DNA from: Solirubrobacteraceae bacterium
GTDB taxonomy: Bacteria; Actinomycetota; Thermoleophilia; Solirubrobacterales; Solirubrobacteraceae
Length of the DNA: 49,105 bases
Assembly (NCBI GenBank): GCA_016462625.1
Contig: JAEMSV010000022.1
Span: 1-49,105, forward strand
Direction: 5' to 3'
This document shows, piece by piece, positions 23,661-32,872 of this stretch. Both the position numbers and the translations under genes were made by a program. Within the stretch, counting starts at the first letter, position 1; every line of letters starts with the position of its first letter. Below the pieces are notes generated by a model. The model was not told the DNA's origin, ran no database searches, and saw nothing but the letters and a program-made list of their open reading frames with translations.

Positions 23661-24929
23661 TCAGGCCGCGGCGGCTTCGAGCCCGTCGCGTTCGGCGTCG
23701 AACTTGATCAGCGCGGGAAAGGCGACGACGCACAGCGCCGCGCCGACCACGCAGGCCAGCCCGCCCGAGACGAACGAGAAGCGCACGCCGCCCAGCGCCG
23801 CCGCCGCGCCCGCCTCGACGTCCCCGACCCGCGGGCCGCTCGTCACGACGACGCTGAACACCGACGACATCCGCCCGCGCATCGCATCCGGCGTGACCAG
23901 CTGGTTGATCGAGGACCGGCAGACCGCGCTCACGCTGTCGGCGGCGCCCGCGATCACCAGCATCGCGGCGGCGAGCCACAGCGAGCCGACCACGCCCGCG
24001 GCCGCGATCGCCGCACCCCAGACCGCCACCGCCCAGGCGGTGATCAGCCCGAGCCGACGCACGTGGCCGAGCCAGCCCGTCGTCAGCGCGGCCACGGTCG
24101 CGCCCGCGGCGACCGCGGCGTAGAGCAGCCCGGTGCCTGCCGCCCCCGCGCCGTAGACACCGACCGCGAGCACGGCGAACAGCGCGCGCGGCATCCCGAA
24201 GCCCATCGCCAGAAGGTCGATCGCGAAGGAGCCGAGCAGCGCGTTGTTGCCACGGACGAAGCGCAGCCCCTCGCCGATGGACTGCCGGACGGGCAGGTGC
24301 TCCACGCCCTCGGACACGATCGGCAGCTGCGCCGGCATCGTCACGACCGCGGCGACCATCGCCAGGCAGCTCGCAGCGTCGACGACGTACGCGGCGCCGA
24401 CGCTCGTCGCGGCGATCAGCAGGCCGCCGAACGCCGGCCCGATCACGAGCGTCAGCTGGGTCAGGCCGTAGTTGACCGCGATCGCTCCGCGCAGCTGCTC
24501 GGGCGCGACGAGGTTCGGGACGATCGACGAGCGCGCGACGTTCTGCACCGCGCTCGCGCCCGCGAGCAGCCCGCCGAGCAGGTAGAGGACGAGGATCGGC
24601 GGCGACCCGAGGAACGACACGACCGCGAGGCCGCCCGCGAGCAGCACCAGCGCGGCCTGGTCGGCGAGCAGGAGCGTGCGGCGATCGTGACGGTCGGCGT
24701 AGGCGCCCGCGAGCAGCGCGGCAGTGATGAGCGGGACCAGCTCGACCGCGCCGAGGAGCCCGACGAGGAAGGCGGACCCGGTCTCCTGATACAGCTGGAA
24801 CGGCAGCGCGACGAGGGCCGCCTGCGCGCCGATGTTCGAGACGAACCCGCCGATGACGAGGTGGCGCAGGTCCCGCGAGGCCCGCACCGGCGCGAGGTCC
24901 GGGACGAGGAGGCGGAGCAGGCGGCGCAC
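23661..24929 (-). CDS. MFS transporter, EntS/MFS_3-type
   Basis: A 422-residue polytopic membrane protein with about 12 hydrophobic segments. The loop GAYADRHDRRTLLLADQ after helix 2 matches the MFS signature, and the start LRHLVIGGFVSNIGAQAALVALPFQLY is typical of the EntS-like (MFS_3) drug or siderophore exporter group. The GTG at 24929 precedes a basic N-terminus. The gene lies just left of the restored tRNA-Phe boundary, on the chromosomal side. No iron box is visible upstream, so a siderophore role is not supported by regulation. It is divergent from the lipoprotein gene at 24999. The substrate is unknown. Confidence 0.88.
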   Translation of the reverse strand: MRRLLRLLVPDLAPVRASRDLRHLVIGGFVSNIGAQAALVALPFQLYQETGSAFLVGLLGAVELVPLITAALLAGAYADRHDRRTLLLADQAALVLLAGGLAVVSFLGSPPILVLYLLGGLLAGASAVQNVARSSIVPNLVAPEQLRGAIAVNYGLTQLTLVIGPAFGGLLIAATSVGAAYVVDAASCLAMVAAVVTMPAQLPIVSEGVEHLPVRQSIGEGLRFVRGNNALLGSFAIDLLAMGFGMPRALFAVLAVGVYGAGAAGTGLLYAAVAAGATVAALTTGWLGHVRRLGLITAWAVAVWGAAIAAAGVVGSLWLAAAMLVIAGAADSVSAVCRSSINQLVTPDAMRGRMSSVFSVVVTSGPRVGDVEAGAAAALGGVRFSFVSGGLACVVGAALCVVAFPALIKFDAERDGLEAAAA

Positions 24930-24998
24930 CAGTCCACGCTAGCTCTCGGGCATCCCCGTCGAGTAGGGCGCCCTGCAGTCCGGGTACGGTCCCGCGGG

Positions 24999-26483
24999 AT
25001 GCTGCGCCGCTCAGCGACCCTCGCGCTTGCCTGCGCTCTCCTCGCGCTGCCCGGCTGCGGCGGGGATGACGAGCCGCCCCCGCCGCGCGATCCGCTGGGC
25101 GAGGTCGTCGGCTACCTGCCGACCGAGGCGCTCGCCGTAGGGATCGTCTCGACCCAGACCGAGCGAGGCAACGGCGGCCTGCTCGCCGCCCGGCTGCGCC
25201 GCGTGCCCGCCACGGAGCTGGTGCTCGGCGAGCTCGACCAGCTCGTGACCGAGGCGGGGATGTCGCTGAACGATCTCGGCGCGCAGCGGGGCAACCCGAT
25301 CGCGGTGTCGCTGCCCGACCTCGTGGACCTCACCGAGTACCGCACCCCGCTCGCGGCCTGGATGGTCCGCGACGAGGACAAGCTGAAGCAGAGCCTCGCC
25401 GCCGCCGCCGAGGGGGGAACGCTCACCGCCGCGGGAACGTACCGCCAAGCCGCGCTCTATCGCGCCGAGGACGGGAGTCCCGCGTACGCGCGCGCGGGTC
25501 CCATCCTGCTGCTGGCGCGCGACACCGACACGCTGCGCCTCGCCCTCGACCGCAAGGCCGCCCGGCGCGGGATGAGCATCGCGATGCTCGAGGGCCGGCT
25601 GGCCGGCACGCCGCGCACCGCGCCCATCCGGCTGAGCGCGAACCTCACCGTCGCCCTCGCGGGCCCCGACTTCGCCGCGCTGCGAAAGGTCCCGTGGATC
25701 GGCGCGCTCGAACGCGGGACCGTGGCCGTCGAGGCCGACCGCGAAGCGATCACCACGACCGTCGCGCTCGACACGCGCGAGAGCGATCTCGTCGATCGCG
25801 ACCTGCCGATCGCCCGCGGACCGGCGGCGCCGCCCGTGCCGAAGTACGGGGCGCTGCGGGCTGGCCTGCGCGACCCCGCGGCCTCGGTGATCTTCGCCCA
25901 GCGGGTGTGGAAGGCCCTGCAGCCCGAGGCGGCGGCCGCGCTGGAGACGGCGGTGACCCCGCTGCGGCTCATCGGGATCGACCTCGATCGCGACCTCATC
26001 GGGAACCTCGCCAGCCCGGCGCTGCTCTCGACCGATCTCGAGGACAGCCGGCTCCGGGTCGCGCTACGCGATCCGGAGGGCTTCGCCGACGCGCTGAACA
26101 AGGTGCGGTTCCTGCTGCCGCCGATCCTCGGGGCGCTCGGCCTGGAAGGGCTGACGCTCACCGTCGCGCCCGACGGCGCCACCCAGGTCTCCGTCAACGC
26201 GGTCGTCGTCGCGCGCCTCGCGGTCGTGGACGGGCAGCTCGTCATCAGCACCCGCGAGCAGGATCTCCAGCGGGTCGCGCGGGCGCCGGTCGAGTCCGTG
26301 CCGGACGCCGAGGGCGCGTTCGTCGTCCGCATGCAGAGCGACCGCCTGCGCGCGACAGTCGCCCGCCTGGTCGGACTGCCCGCGCGCGCCGGGTTCGCGC
26401 TCGACGGGGTCGGTGACGGGACGCTCGTGGTGCGCGCCGAGCCGGACGAGACGCGCGGCGTGCTGCGCCTCGACGTCGGCTGA
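24999..26483 (+). CDS. DUF3352-like lipoprotein
   Basis: A 494-residue exported protein. The signal peptide ends in the lipobox LALPGC with Cys near residue 21, so it is a membrane-anchored lipoprotein. The mature part starts with an acidic/Pro linker and then GEVVGYLPTEALAVGIVSTQ, typical of DUF3352 proteins, which have two repeated alpha/beta halves. A second half is visible around residues 280-480 (SPALLSTDLEDSRLRVALRDPEGF, QLVISTREQDL). The role of the family is unknown. The stop is 2 bases from that of the convergent M23 peptidase, and it is divergent from the MFS gene. An internal start further upstream is excluded because it would lack the signal peptide. Confidence 0.82.
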   Translation: MLRRSATLALACALLALPGCGGDDEPPPPRDPLGEVVGYLPTEALAVGIVSTQTERGNGGLLAARLRRVPATELVLGELDQLVTEAGMSLNDLGAQRGNPIAVSLPDLVDLTEYRTPLAAWMVRDEDKLKQSLAAAAEGGTLTAAGTYRQAALYRAEDGSPAYARAGPILLLARDTDTLRLALDRKAARRGMSIAMLEGRLAGTPRTAPIRLSANLTVALAGPDFAALRKVPWIGALERGTVAVEADREAITTTVALDTRESDLVDRDLPIARGPAAPPVPKYGALRAGLRDPAASVIFAQRVWKALQPEAAAALETAVTPLRLIGIDLDRDLIGNLASPALLSTDLEDSRLRVALRDPEGFADALNKVRFLLPPILGALGLEGLTLTVAPDGATQVSVNAVVVARLAVVDGQLVISTREQDLQRVARAPVESVPDAEGAFVVRMQSDRLRATVARLVGLPARAGFALDGVGDGTLVVRAEPDETRGVLRLDVG

Positions 26484-26485
26484 AG

Positions 26486-27436
26486 TCAACCGCCCCAGGC
26501 CTGCAGGTCCGGCAGCGGGTCGATCGGGGCGGAGCTCTTGTCGCGCCGCCAGCCGTTGACCCAGATCTCGAAATGCAGGTGCGGCCCCGTCGAGCTGCCG
26601 GTCGACCCGACCTGGCACAGCTGGGCGCCGGCCACGACGGCCGCGCCCTTGCTCACCGCGACCGACCCCGACTTGCAGTGCGCGAAGAAGTACGAGCGGC
26701 CGTCGCTGCCGTCGAGGACCACGTAGTGCCCGGCGCCGCCGGCCTGGTAGTCGACCCACGGGATCGTCCCGCCGAACGGCGCGACGACGGGCAGCCCCTC
26801 CGCCGCGACGATGTCCTGGCCCTGGTGGATGTGGCCCGGGCGGCCGGCGCCGAAGCGGCCGTCCTCGCCGCCGAGCGAATGCGGGCCGGCGACCGGGAAG
26901 ACGCCGCCGTTGACGACCGCCGGTGCGGTCGGGGCCGGTGTGGGCTCCGGAGCGGGCTTGGGCTTGGCCTTCACGTAGAGCACAGCGCGGCCCGTGTGCT
27001 TGGTCGTGCGCCGGATCACCTGGCCGGTCGCGTCACGCGCGTGGACCCGCACGACGTAGCGGCCGGCGGAGAACGCGAAGCCCTTCGGCCAGCGGACCCG
27101 CACCGACTTCCCCGGCCGGGCGCGCAGCACGATCCGCGCGACGACGCGCATCGAGGGCCGCTTCAGCACGACGACCCGCACGCGCTTGAGCTGGCGCCCG
27201 CGCGGCTGGTCGATCCGCACGCGGACGCTTGGCCGCCGGCCGGCGACGATCTTCCCCGGCGCGACCTTCAGGTAGCCGACCTGCGGAGGCGCGAGCCGGA
27301 CGGCGCTGCCGTACGCCGCGCCGCCCTTCTTCGATGGCCCCGCGGCCCCGCCGGTGGCGGCGCCTGCGCTGACGTCGTAGGCCAGCACGATCAACGCCGC
27401 GGACAGGACGACCAGGACCCGTGTGACGCCTCCCAT
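26486..27436 (-). CDS. secreted M23-family metallopeptidase (LytM-like)
   Basis: A 316-residue exported protein. N-terminal signal or anchor (TRVLVVLSAALIVLAYDVSAGA), a beta-rich basic domain (about 40-150), a Pro/Lys/Ala linker, and a C-terminal LytM/M23 domain. The zinc ligands are visible as HxxxD (HQGQD, near residue 205) and HxH (HLHFE, near residue 285), so it should be an active peptidoglycan endopeptidase. The context GHYVVLDGSDGRSYFFAHC is standard for the fold. ATG at 27436 is used; a GTG at 27454 would add six residues. It is convergent with the DUF3352-like gene. Confidence 0.9.
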   Translation of the reverse strand: MGGVTRVLVVLSAALIVLAYDVSAGAATGGAAGPSKKGGAAYGSAVRLAPPQVGYLKVAPGKIVAGRRPSVRVRIDQPRGRQLKRVRVVVLKRPSMRVVARIVLRARPGKSVRVRWPKGFAFSAGRYVVRVHARDATGQVIRRTTKHTGRAVLYVKAKPKPAPEPTPAPTAPAVVNGGVFPVAGPHSLGGEDGRFGAGRPGHIHQGQDIVAAEGLPVVAPFGGTIPWVDYQAGGAGHYVVLDGSDGRSYFFAHCKSGSVAVSKGAAVVAGAQLCQVGSTGSSTGPHLHFEIWVNGWRRDKSSAPIDPLPDLQAWGG

Positions 27437-27507
27437 GGTTAGAGAGTCGAACACGGCCGCGACGGATCAAGGTGCGGGAAAAACCTTGCAATCGGAGGAG
27501 CTCGTTA

Positions 27508-27530
27508 AACGGGCGCGAAAACGCCCCGTT
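27508..27530 (-). terminator. Rho-independent terminator
   Basis: On the minus strand AACGGGGCG pairs with CGCCCGTT (one bulge), with a TTTT-containing loop, followed by TTAACG. It lies just after the stop of the lipoprotein gene at 27538 and before the M23 gene. Confidence 0.65.
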
Positions 27531-27537
27531 CCGGTCG

Positions 27538-28908
27538 CTATGGCAGGGTCACGCGGCGCGTGGTGACGGAGGTGTCCCCGCCGTGCGTGAACGTCGCGCG
27601 CAGCGTGAGCCGCTGGGCGCCGGGTTTGGCGATCAGCGCGCGGCCGCCGCCCGTCAGGCGCACGGGCACGCGGAGAAGCCCGGCCCGCGTCGCGCGGCGC
27701 TTCGCGCTGGCGACGACGAGTGCCGGCCGCCGCTTGGTCTTCGGGCGCAGCACCGAGAGCCGGAGGTTTCCGGCCGCGGGGGCGGTGAACTGGAACCGCA
27801 GCCGGCCCTGGCGCAGTGCGGCGCGGGCGCCGGGTGCTCCGAGCGCCGTCGCCAGCGCTCGCGCGCCACCGCCAAGGTCGACCGCCGGCGGAGTCGGCGC
27901 GGGTCCCGTCGCTCCGCCTCCGCCGGCGGTGATGGGCGCTTCCGCGGAAGCGCCCGGGCCGCCGGCTGCTGCCGGCGGCACGGCTGGTGGCCCGACCGGC
28001 GGCGCGGGGAGGCGCAGCGTCGCGGTCGCGCGGCGCTCACCGGTGCCCGCTCCCGCGACCAGCTCGACGGCGTAGTCGCCCGGCGCGGTTGCGGTGGGGA
28101 CGTTCACCCGCACGACGCCCGAGGTCGTCGAGCCGAGGAGCAGGGATGGCGCGGTCACGCTTGCGCCGGGAACGGTTGTGGTCGCGGATGCGGGGATTGG
28201 GAGGCCGGGCGTCGTGGCGGTGGAGGACCGCACGCCGAACGGGACGTCCACCGCGGTCCCCGGGGCGGCGATGACCGGCGCGGCCGGCGGTGTGAGGCCG
28301 AGCTCGTTTAGCGCGAAGATCGTCGAGCCGGTGGCGGGCGTCCGCGCGAGGTCGCAGTCGGTGTCGGTCACGCTCGCGCCGCAGGCGGCTGCGCGATCTG
28401 CGGCCGCTCCCGCCCCGACCGAGCGGAAGCCCGCCACGGTCACGACGTCGAACGCGTCGGGCGGGTCCTCACCGACGCCGAACACCGCGCGGACCGACCC
28501 GACGACCGCCGTCCCCGGCCCGGGAATGGTGAACGTCGGCGAGCGGTAGCCGACCCAGCGGTGGCCCAGCGCGGCCGGAGCCACCGCCTGCATGGCCGTG
28601 TCCAGCGACGGGAACCGCTCCAGCGGCTGGTTGCCGAGCGAGCTCGTGACGGCGACCGTCGTGGGCGCCGTGACCCACGTGGCGACCTGGAAGGAGAGGA
28701 GCAGCTGGCCCTGCGCGCCGGACGGCGTCTGGGCCGGCAGCGGCGCGCACACCGTGCCGCTCTGCGTCGAGCAGAGATCCCGCTCGACGACGACCGGGCC
28801 GAAGACATCCTGCTGGGTGATCGCTCCGGGACCGGTGAAGCGCACGCAGCCCCCGAGCGCGAGCGCGCCCAGGAGCACGGTGAACGGGAGCAGCAGGCGG
28901 CGGCGCAT
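27538..28908 (-). CDS. secreted lipoprotein of unknown function
   Basis: A 456-residue exported protein with lipobox LALGGC (Cys near residue 21). The first 200 residues are beta-rich and contain four Cys (LCST, VCAPL, ACGA, DCDL) that could form disulfides. A Pro/Gly/Ala-rich linker (about 290-340) separates this from a C-terminal basic beta domain (GARAALRQGRLRFQFTAP...RRVTLP). That domain resembles the tails of other exported proteins in this window. No enzymatic motif is recognised. It is followed by a strong terminator and preceded, at 33 nt, by another secreted-protein gene, suggesting a two-gene unit. Confidence 0.75.
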   Translation of the reverse strand: MRRRLLLPFTVLLGALALGGCVRFTGPGAITQQDVFGPVVVERDLCSTQSGTVCAPLPAQTPSGAQGQLLLSFQVATWVTAPTTVAVTSSLGNQPLERFPSLDTAMQAVAPAALGHRWVGYRSPTFTIPGPGTAVVGSVRAVFGVGEDPPDAFDVVTVAGFRSVGAGAAADRAAACGASVTDTDCDLARTPATGSTIFALNELGLTPPAAPVIAAPGTAVDVPFGVRSSTATTPGLPIPASATTTVPGASVTAPSLLLGSTTSGVVRVNVPTATAPGDYAVELVAGAGTGERRATATLRLPAPPVGPPAVPPAAAGGPGASAEAPITAGGGGATGPAPTPPAVDLGGGARALATALGAPGARAALRQGRLRFQFTAPAAGNLRLSVLRPKTKRRPALVVASAKRRATRAGLLRVPVRLTGGGRALIAKPGAQRLTLRATFTHGGDTSVTTRRVTLP

Positions 28909-28941
28909 GCTCGCCGGGCGTACATTCCCGGCGAACAGTGT

Positions 28942-30285
28942 TCAGCGCGTGATCCTCACCACCGCCGACGCGGGCGCGTAGCCGGTCTTCGTGGCGGTGA
29001 CCTTCGCCGACGTGGCGCTCGTCCCCGCGGGGATCTGCAGCTTGACCTTGCCGCCGCTCGTCGTGGTCGCCGAGATCGAGCTGCCGCCCAGCTTGGCCTT
29101 GACCTTCACGCCGCCGAGGGCGTCGCCGGCGTCGGTGACCTTGACCGCGAGCTTCTTGCCGCGCTTGACCAGCAGCGGCGCGTTCATCGTCAGGGCCGGC
29201 AGGAGCCGCCGGTGCTGCCAGCGTGGCGTGCTGCCAGCGAGGACGAACGCGTCGAGCGGGCCGGTGCTCGCCTCGCCCGCTGTGCGGAAGCTCGAGCCCG
29301 CGGGGAGCTTGACGGACTGCAGTGCTCCGAACGTCGTGCCGGCCGGGTTCGTCCGCGTGGCGATGAGGTTGCCGTCGTCGAGCCAGGCGAGCCACAGCCG
29401 CCCGCCGGGCGCGGCCGCGATCGTGACGTGCTGCGCGTCGGACACGGCGGGGACCTTGCGGATCGATGGCGTGCCCACCCGCCAGAGCGCGGGCTTCCCG
29501 CCGGCCAGTCCGCCGAGGAACACGCCGGGCGCGCCGATGCGGCCCGTCAGGGGTGCCCGATCCTGCGTCGTCGGCGCCAGGCCGCCTGGAGGCGTCGAGG
29601 TCGCAAGACCGAGCGGACCGACCTGGTACTCGCCGCCGCCGAGGAAGGTCCAGGCCGCGACGAGCTCGCCGTTGCCGGCGTCGACGGCGACGTTCGGGTC
29701 GAGGTCGCAGCACGTGCCGCCGAGCAGGGTGTCGGGCGCGTTCGGATCGACGCCGATGTGGAAGCCGTCCCCGGTCCCGTTGGAGTCGCCCCAGATGGAG
29801 ACCGGCACCCCGTCGGTGCCGACGACGGCAGAGATGCCGGTTGCCGCGTAGACGGGGCTCACGCCCGGCTGGGTCGCCTTGGAAGCGGGCGCCGCTGGGG
29901 TCCACGCCGCGCCGCCGGTGTCGGCCGTCGCGGTGCGCAGGAACCCGTCGGGATCGCCGCCGGCCAGGCCCGCGAAGAACGCGCGCAGGCCGCCGCCGGC
30001 TTCGCGCACGAGGGCGACGCGCGGGTTGACGGTGGTCAGCGCCGCGACCGTGACCGGCGCGGTCAGGGACGTGCCATTGGCGCCGATCGCACGGTGCTCG
30101 ATGCGCTCGCCTCCCTGCTGCGTCGCGTAGGCGACGTGCAGCACGCCGTCCGCGGTCCGCGCCAGCCCGGGCTCGTTCGTGTTCGATCCCGCCGGCGTAA
30201 CCGGGGTCCATCCGGCCGCCTGTGCGGTGGCCGGCCCGGCGGCGGCGAGCATGCACGCCACCGCGATCATCTTGGAACTGCGCAT
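28942..30285 (-). CDS. secreted protein with propeller-like body and CNA-like tail
   Basis: A 447-residue exported protein. The signal peptide MRSSKMIAVACMLAAAGPATAQA is clear. The body has repeated strands of about 50 residues (GVLHVAYATQQGGERIEHR, GGLRAFFAGLAGGDPDGF, GELVAAWTFLGGGEYQ, GRLWLAWLDDGNLIATR), as in BNR/sialidase-like propellers, but Asp boxes are not evident. A CC pair (GGTCCDLDP) lies mid-protein. The C-terminal 85 residues (KKLAVKVTDAGDALGGVKVKAKLGG) look like a CNA/Big-type beta-sandwich for surface display. Function unknown. Confidence 0.75.
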   Translation of the reverse strand: MRSSKMIAVACMLAAAGPATAQAAGWTPVTPAGSNTNEPGLARTADGVLHVAYATQQGGERIEHRAIGANGTSLTAPVTVAALTTVNPRVALVREAGGGLRAFFAGLAGGDPDGFLRTATADTGGAAWTPAAPASKATQPGVSPVYAATGISAVVGTDGVPVSIWGDSNGTGDGFHIGVDPNAPDTLLGGTCCDLDPNVAVDAGNGELVAAWTFLGGGEYQVGPLGLATSTPPGGLAPTTQDRAPLTGRIGAPGVFLGGLAGGKPALWRVGTPSIRKVPAVSDAQHVTIAAAPGGRLWLAWLDDGNLIATRTNPAGTTFGALQSVKLPAGSSFRTAGEASTGPLDAFVLAGSTPRWQHRRLLPALTMNAPLLVKRGKKLAVKVTDAGDALGGVKVKAKLGGSSISATTTSGGKVKLQIPAGTSATSAKVTATKTGYAPASAVVRITR

Positions 30286-30355
30286 GGTCCTGGTGCCCCT
30301 CTCGAGCGGAAGTCTTGCGGCAGCTCAACGACGGACGGTGCCGCTGATTACGGTG

Positions 30356-32869
30356 CTACTCGGCGCCGATCGCTTCGAGGACGTCCAGCCGCGTCGACCG
30401 CCGCGCGGGCAGCAGCGACGCGAGCAGCCCGAGCACCAGACCCGCGACGATCACCAGCAGGAGCTGGAGCAGCGGGACGCTGAACGCGATGTTCGCCTCC
30501 GCGAGCCGGTCGACCGAGAAGACCACGGTCCACGCGAGCACCAGGCCGAGCACGAGCCCGATGGCCGTGCCGAGCCCGGCGATGATCACCGACTCCAGGC
30601 GGACCATCCGCTGGACGCGGTCATCCGTCATCCCGACGACGCGGAGCAGCCCGAGCTCGCGCCGGCGCTCGAGGATCGACAGCGACAGCGTGTTGACGAT
30701 GCCGATCAGCGCGACGAGCACGCTCATGAGCAGCAGCCCGTTGACGGCATTGATGACGAAGTCGAAGATCGAGCCGATGAGCTTGCCGGCGGAGTTGCCC
30801 TCGGTGATCTGGATGTCCGGGCGCGCGTCGGCTGTCTTCTCCAGCGCGTCCTTCGTGTCGGTCTGGGAGCCCGACGCGACGTCGATGAACGCGACGGTCG
30901 GCGCCACGTCGCCGACGAGGTCGTCGAAGGTGGAGCGGTCGACGAGCGCGCCCGTCAGAAGCCCGTCGACGGAGGTCTTCAGCACCGCGACGACCTCCAA
31001 GTCCGCCTTCTCGCCGCCGTTGTCCTCGACCGTGACGGTGCTGCCGAGCTTCGGCGTCGCGCCGCCCGTCTGGCTCTCGGGCACCGCGATCGTGCCCGGC
31101 CGCAGGTCGTTCAGGGAGCCTTCGGCGGCCTCGACGCTGGAGACCTTCTCGATCGCCGCGGTGTCGCCGGTGGAGAGGCTCGTCTGCTCGCCGTCGATCG
31201 TCACGGCCTCACGCCGGAACGGCGTCACGGTGGTGACTCCGTCGACCTCGCCGAAGGACGCGACGAGGCCGCTGTCGATCGAGCCGCCGGTGCTGACGAC
31301 GATGTAGTCCGCGCTCGCGAGCTTGTTGATCTCGCCGACGGCGAAGTCCTTCACACTCGTGCCCGCCACGGTGACGAGGGTCACGAGGAACACCCCGATG
31401 ACGAGCGCGTTGGCGGTCGTGGCGGTGCGCGTCGGGTTGCGCGCGGTGTTGTCGACCGCGAGCCGTCCCTCCAGGCCGAACCGCGAGAGCAGCGGGCGCG
31501 CGAGGTGCGCGAAGCCGACCGCGAGGAACGGCCCGGCGACGATCACGCCGATGAACAACAGCAGCGCGCCGAGCCCGATCACAACCGCCGAGCCGCCGGC
31601 GATCGATGCGACCAGACCGGCGCCGCTCAGCACCGCTGCCGCGATCCCGCGGCGGCGCGACAGCGCGTTCGTGTCCGCCGCGGCGCTGCGCAGCGCCTCG
31701 ATCGGCTCGGTGCGGGCGGCCCGCCGCGCCGGGATCGTCACCGACAGCCAGGTGATGATCGTGCCGAGGACGATCCCCTGGAAGCCCACCGTCGGGCTGA
31801 TCTTCAGGCCGCTTCCCGGCAGTTCCACCCCGGCGACGTTCAGCACGAACGAGAGCACGAACGTCAGCACCACGCCCGCGATCACGCCGAGGACCGAGCC
31901 GATGAGCCCGATCAGGATGCCCTCGTAGCGCAGAGAGCGCTTGATCTGTTTCGGGGTCGCGCCGATCGCCGCCATGACCGCGAGCTCACGCAGCCGCTGG
32001 GCGACGATCACGCTGAACGTGTTGTAGATGACAAACCCGCCGACGAAGAGCGCGAGCAGCGCGAAGCCCTGCAGCGCGGCCTTCAGGGTCCGCCCGATCG
32101 AGCCGAACTGGTCGCGCTGGTCGTCGAGGAACGCCTCGCCGGTCTGCGCCTCGAACCCCGCCGGGACGAAGCGTGCGACGTCCTCGGTCAGCGCCTCCTG
32201 GGACTTCGAGCCGCGCAGGTAGAGCTCGTCGTACTCGACCTGGCCCGAGTTCAGCCAGGCGAACGCGGTGGGCTCGGGCACGGAGATCGTCCCGTCGCTG
32301 TCCGCCGCGTCCTGGTCGCCGAACGCCGTGATGCCGACGACGCGCGCCTCGACCGGGCCCTTGATCGTCAGCAGCTTCACGCGCGAGCCGACCGAGAGGT
32401 CCTGGTCCTCCGCGGTCCCCCGGTCGACGGCGATCTCTCCGGGGCGCCCCGGGCCCCGGCCCTCGACGACGTCGAGCGGGTTGAGCTCCTCGTCGGCGAT
32501 CCACAGCCGCCCGGTCACGCTGTCGCCCGGCTTGCCGCTTGCGCGGACGAAGCCGAGCGTGCCCGTCAGGACGCCCGCGCTGCCGGTCACGCCGTCGACG
32601 GACTCCATCCGGTCCGCGGCCTTCCCGGAGATCTTCAGCCCGGTGTCGGCCGCGGGGCTGACGCCCCCACCGCCCGGATCGTCCTTGGCGGTGACCGCGA
32701 CGTCGACGTTGCCGTACTGACGGTCGACGTCCCCTTCGAGGCTCGCGATGACCCGGTCGGAGATGAACCCGGTCGCCGCGAAGAAGCCGACGCCGGTGAC
32801 GATCGCGATGAGCGTGGCCAGGTAGCGCCCGGTGTTGTTCCGAACGCTGCGCCAGACGAGGGTGCGCAC
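30356..32869 (-). CDS. MacB/FtsX-type ABC transporter permease
   Basis: An 837-residue permease. After one helix (YLATLIAIVTGVGFFAATG) comes a large extracytoplasmic MacB-like domain (about 30-245), then three helices of the first FtsX domain (FALLALFVGGFVIYNTFSVIVAQRLRELAVMAAIGAT, about 270-410). A second extracytoplasmic domain follows (about 520-680), and a second FtsX domain at the end (about 700-837) has LSILERRRELGLLRVVGMT. Two complete FtsX units in one chain fit the 10-TM permeases of actinobacteria, probably exporting lipids, peptides or lipoproteins. Start is GTG, 3 nt after the ATPase stop, so the pair is one operon. Confidence 0.92.
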   Translation of the reverse strand: MRTLVWRSVRNNTGRYLATLIAIVTGVGFFAATGFISDRVIASLEGDVDRQYGNVDVAVTAKDDPGGGGVSPAADTGLKISGKAADRMESVDGVTGSAGVLTGTLGFVRASGKPGDSVTGRLWIADEELNPLDVVEGRGPGRPGEIAVDRGTAEDQDLSVGSRVKLLTIKGPVEARVVGITAFGDQDAADSDGTISVPEPTAFAWLNSGQVEYDELYLRGSKSQEALTEDVARFVPAGFEAQTGEAFLDDQRDQFGSIGRTLKAALQGFALLALFVGGFVIYNTFSVIVAQRLRELAVMAAIGATPKQIKRSLRYEGILIGLIGSVLGVIAGVVLTFVLSFVLNVAGVELPGSGLKISPTVGFQGIVLGTIITWLSVTIPARRAARTEPIEALRSAAADTNALSRRRGIAAAVLSGAGLVASIAGGSAVVIGLGALLLFIGVIVAGPFLAVGFAHLARPLLSRFGLEGRLAVDNTARNPTRTATTANALVIGVFLVTLVTVAGTSVKDFAVGEINKLASADYIVVSTGGSIDSGLVASFGEVDGVTTVTPFRREAVTIDGEQTSLSTGDTAAIEKVSSVEAAEGSLNDLRPGTIAVPESQTGGATPKLGSTVTVEDNGGEKADLEVVAVLKTSVDGLLTGALVDRSTFDDLVGDVAPTVAFIDVASGSQTDTKDALEKTADARPDIQITEGNSAGKLIGSIFDFVINAVNGLLLMSVLVALIGIVNTLSLSILERRRELGLLRVVGMTDDRVQRMVRLESVIIAGLGTAIGLVLGLVLAWTVVFSVDRLAEANIAFSVPLLQLLLVIVAGLVLGLLASLLPARRSTRLDVLEAIGAE

Positions 32870-32872
32870 GCG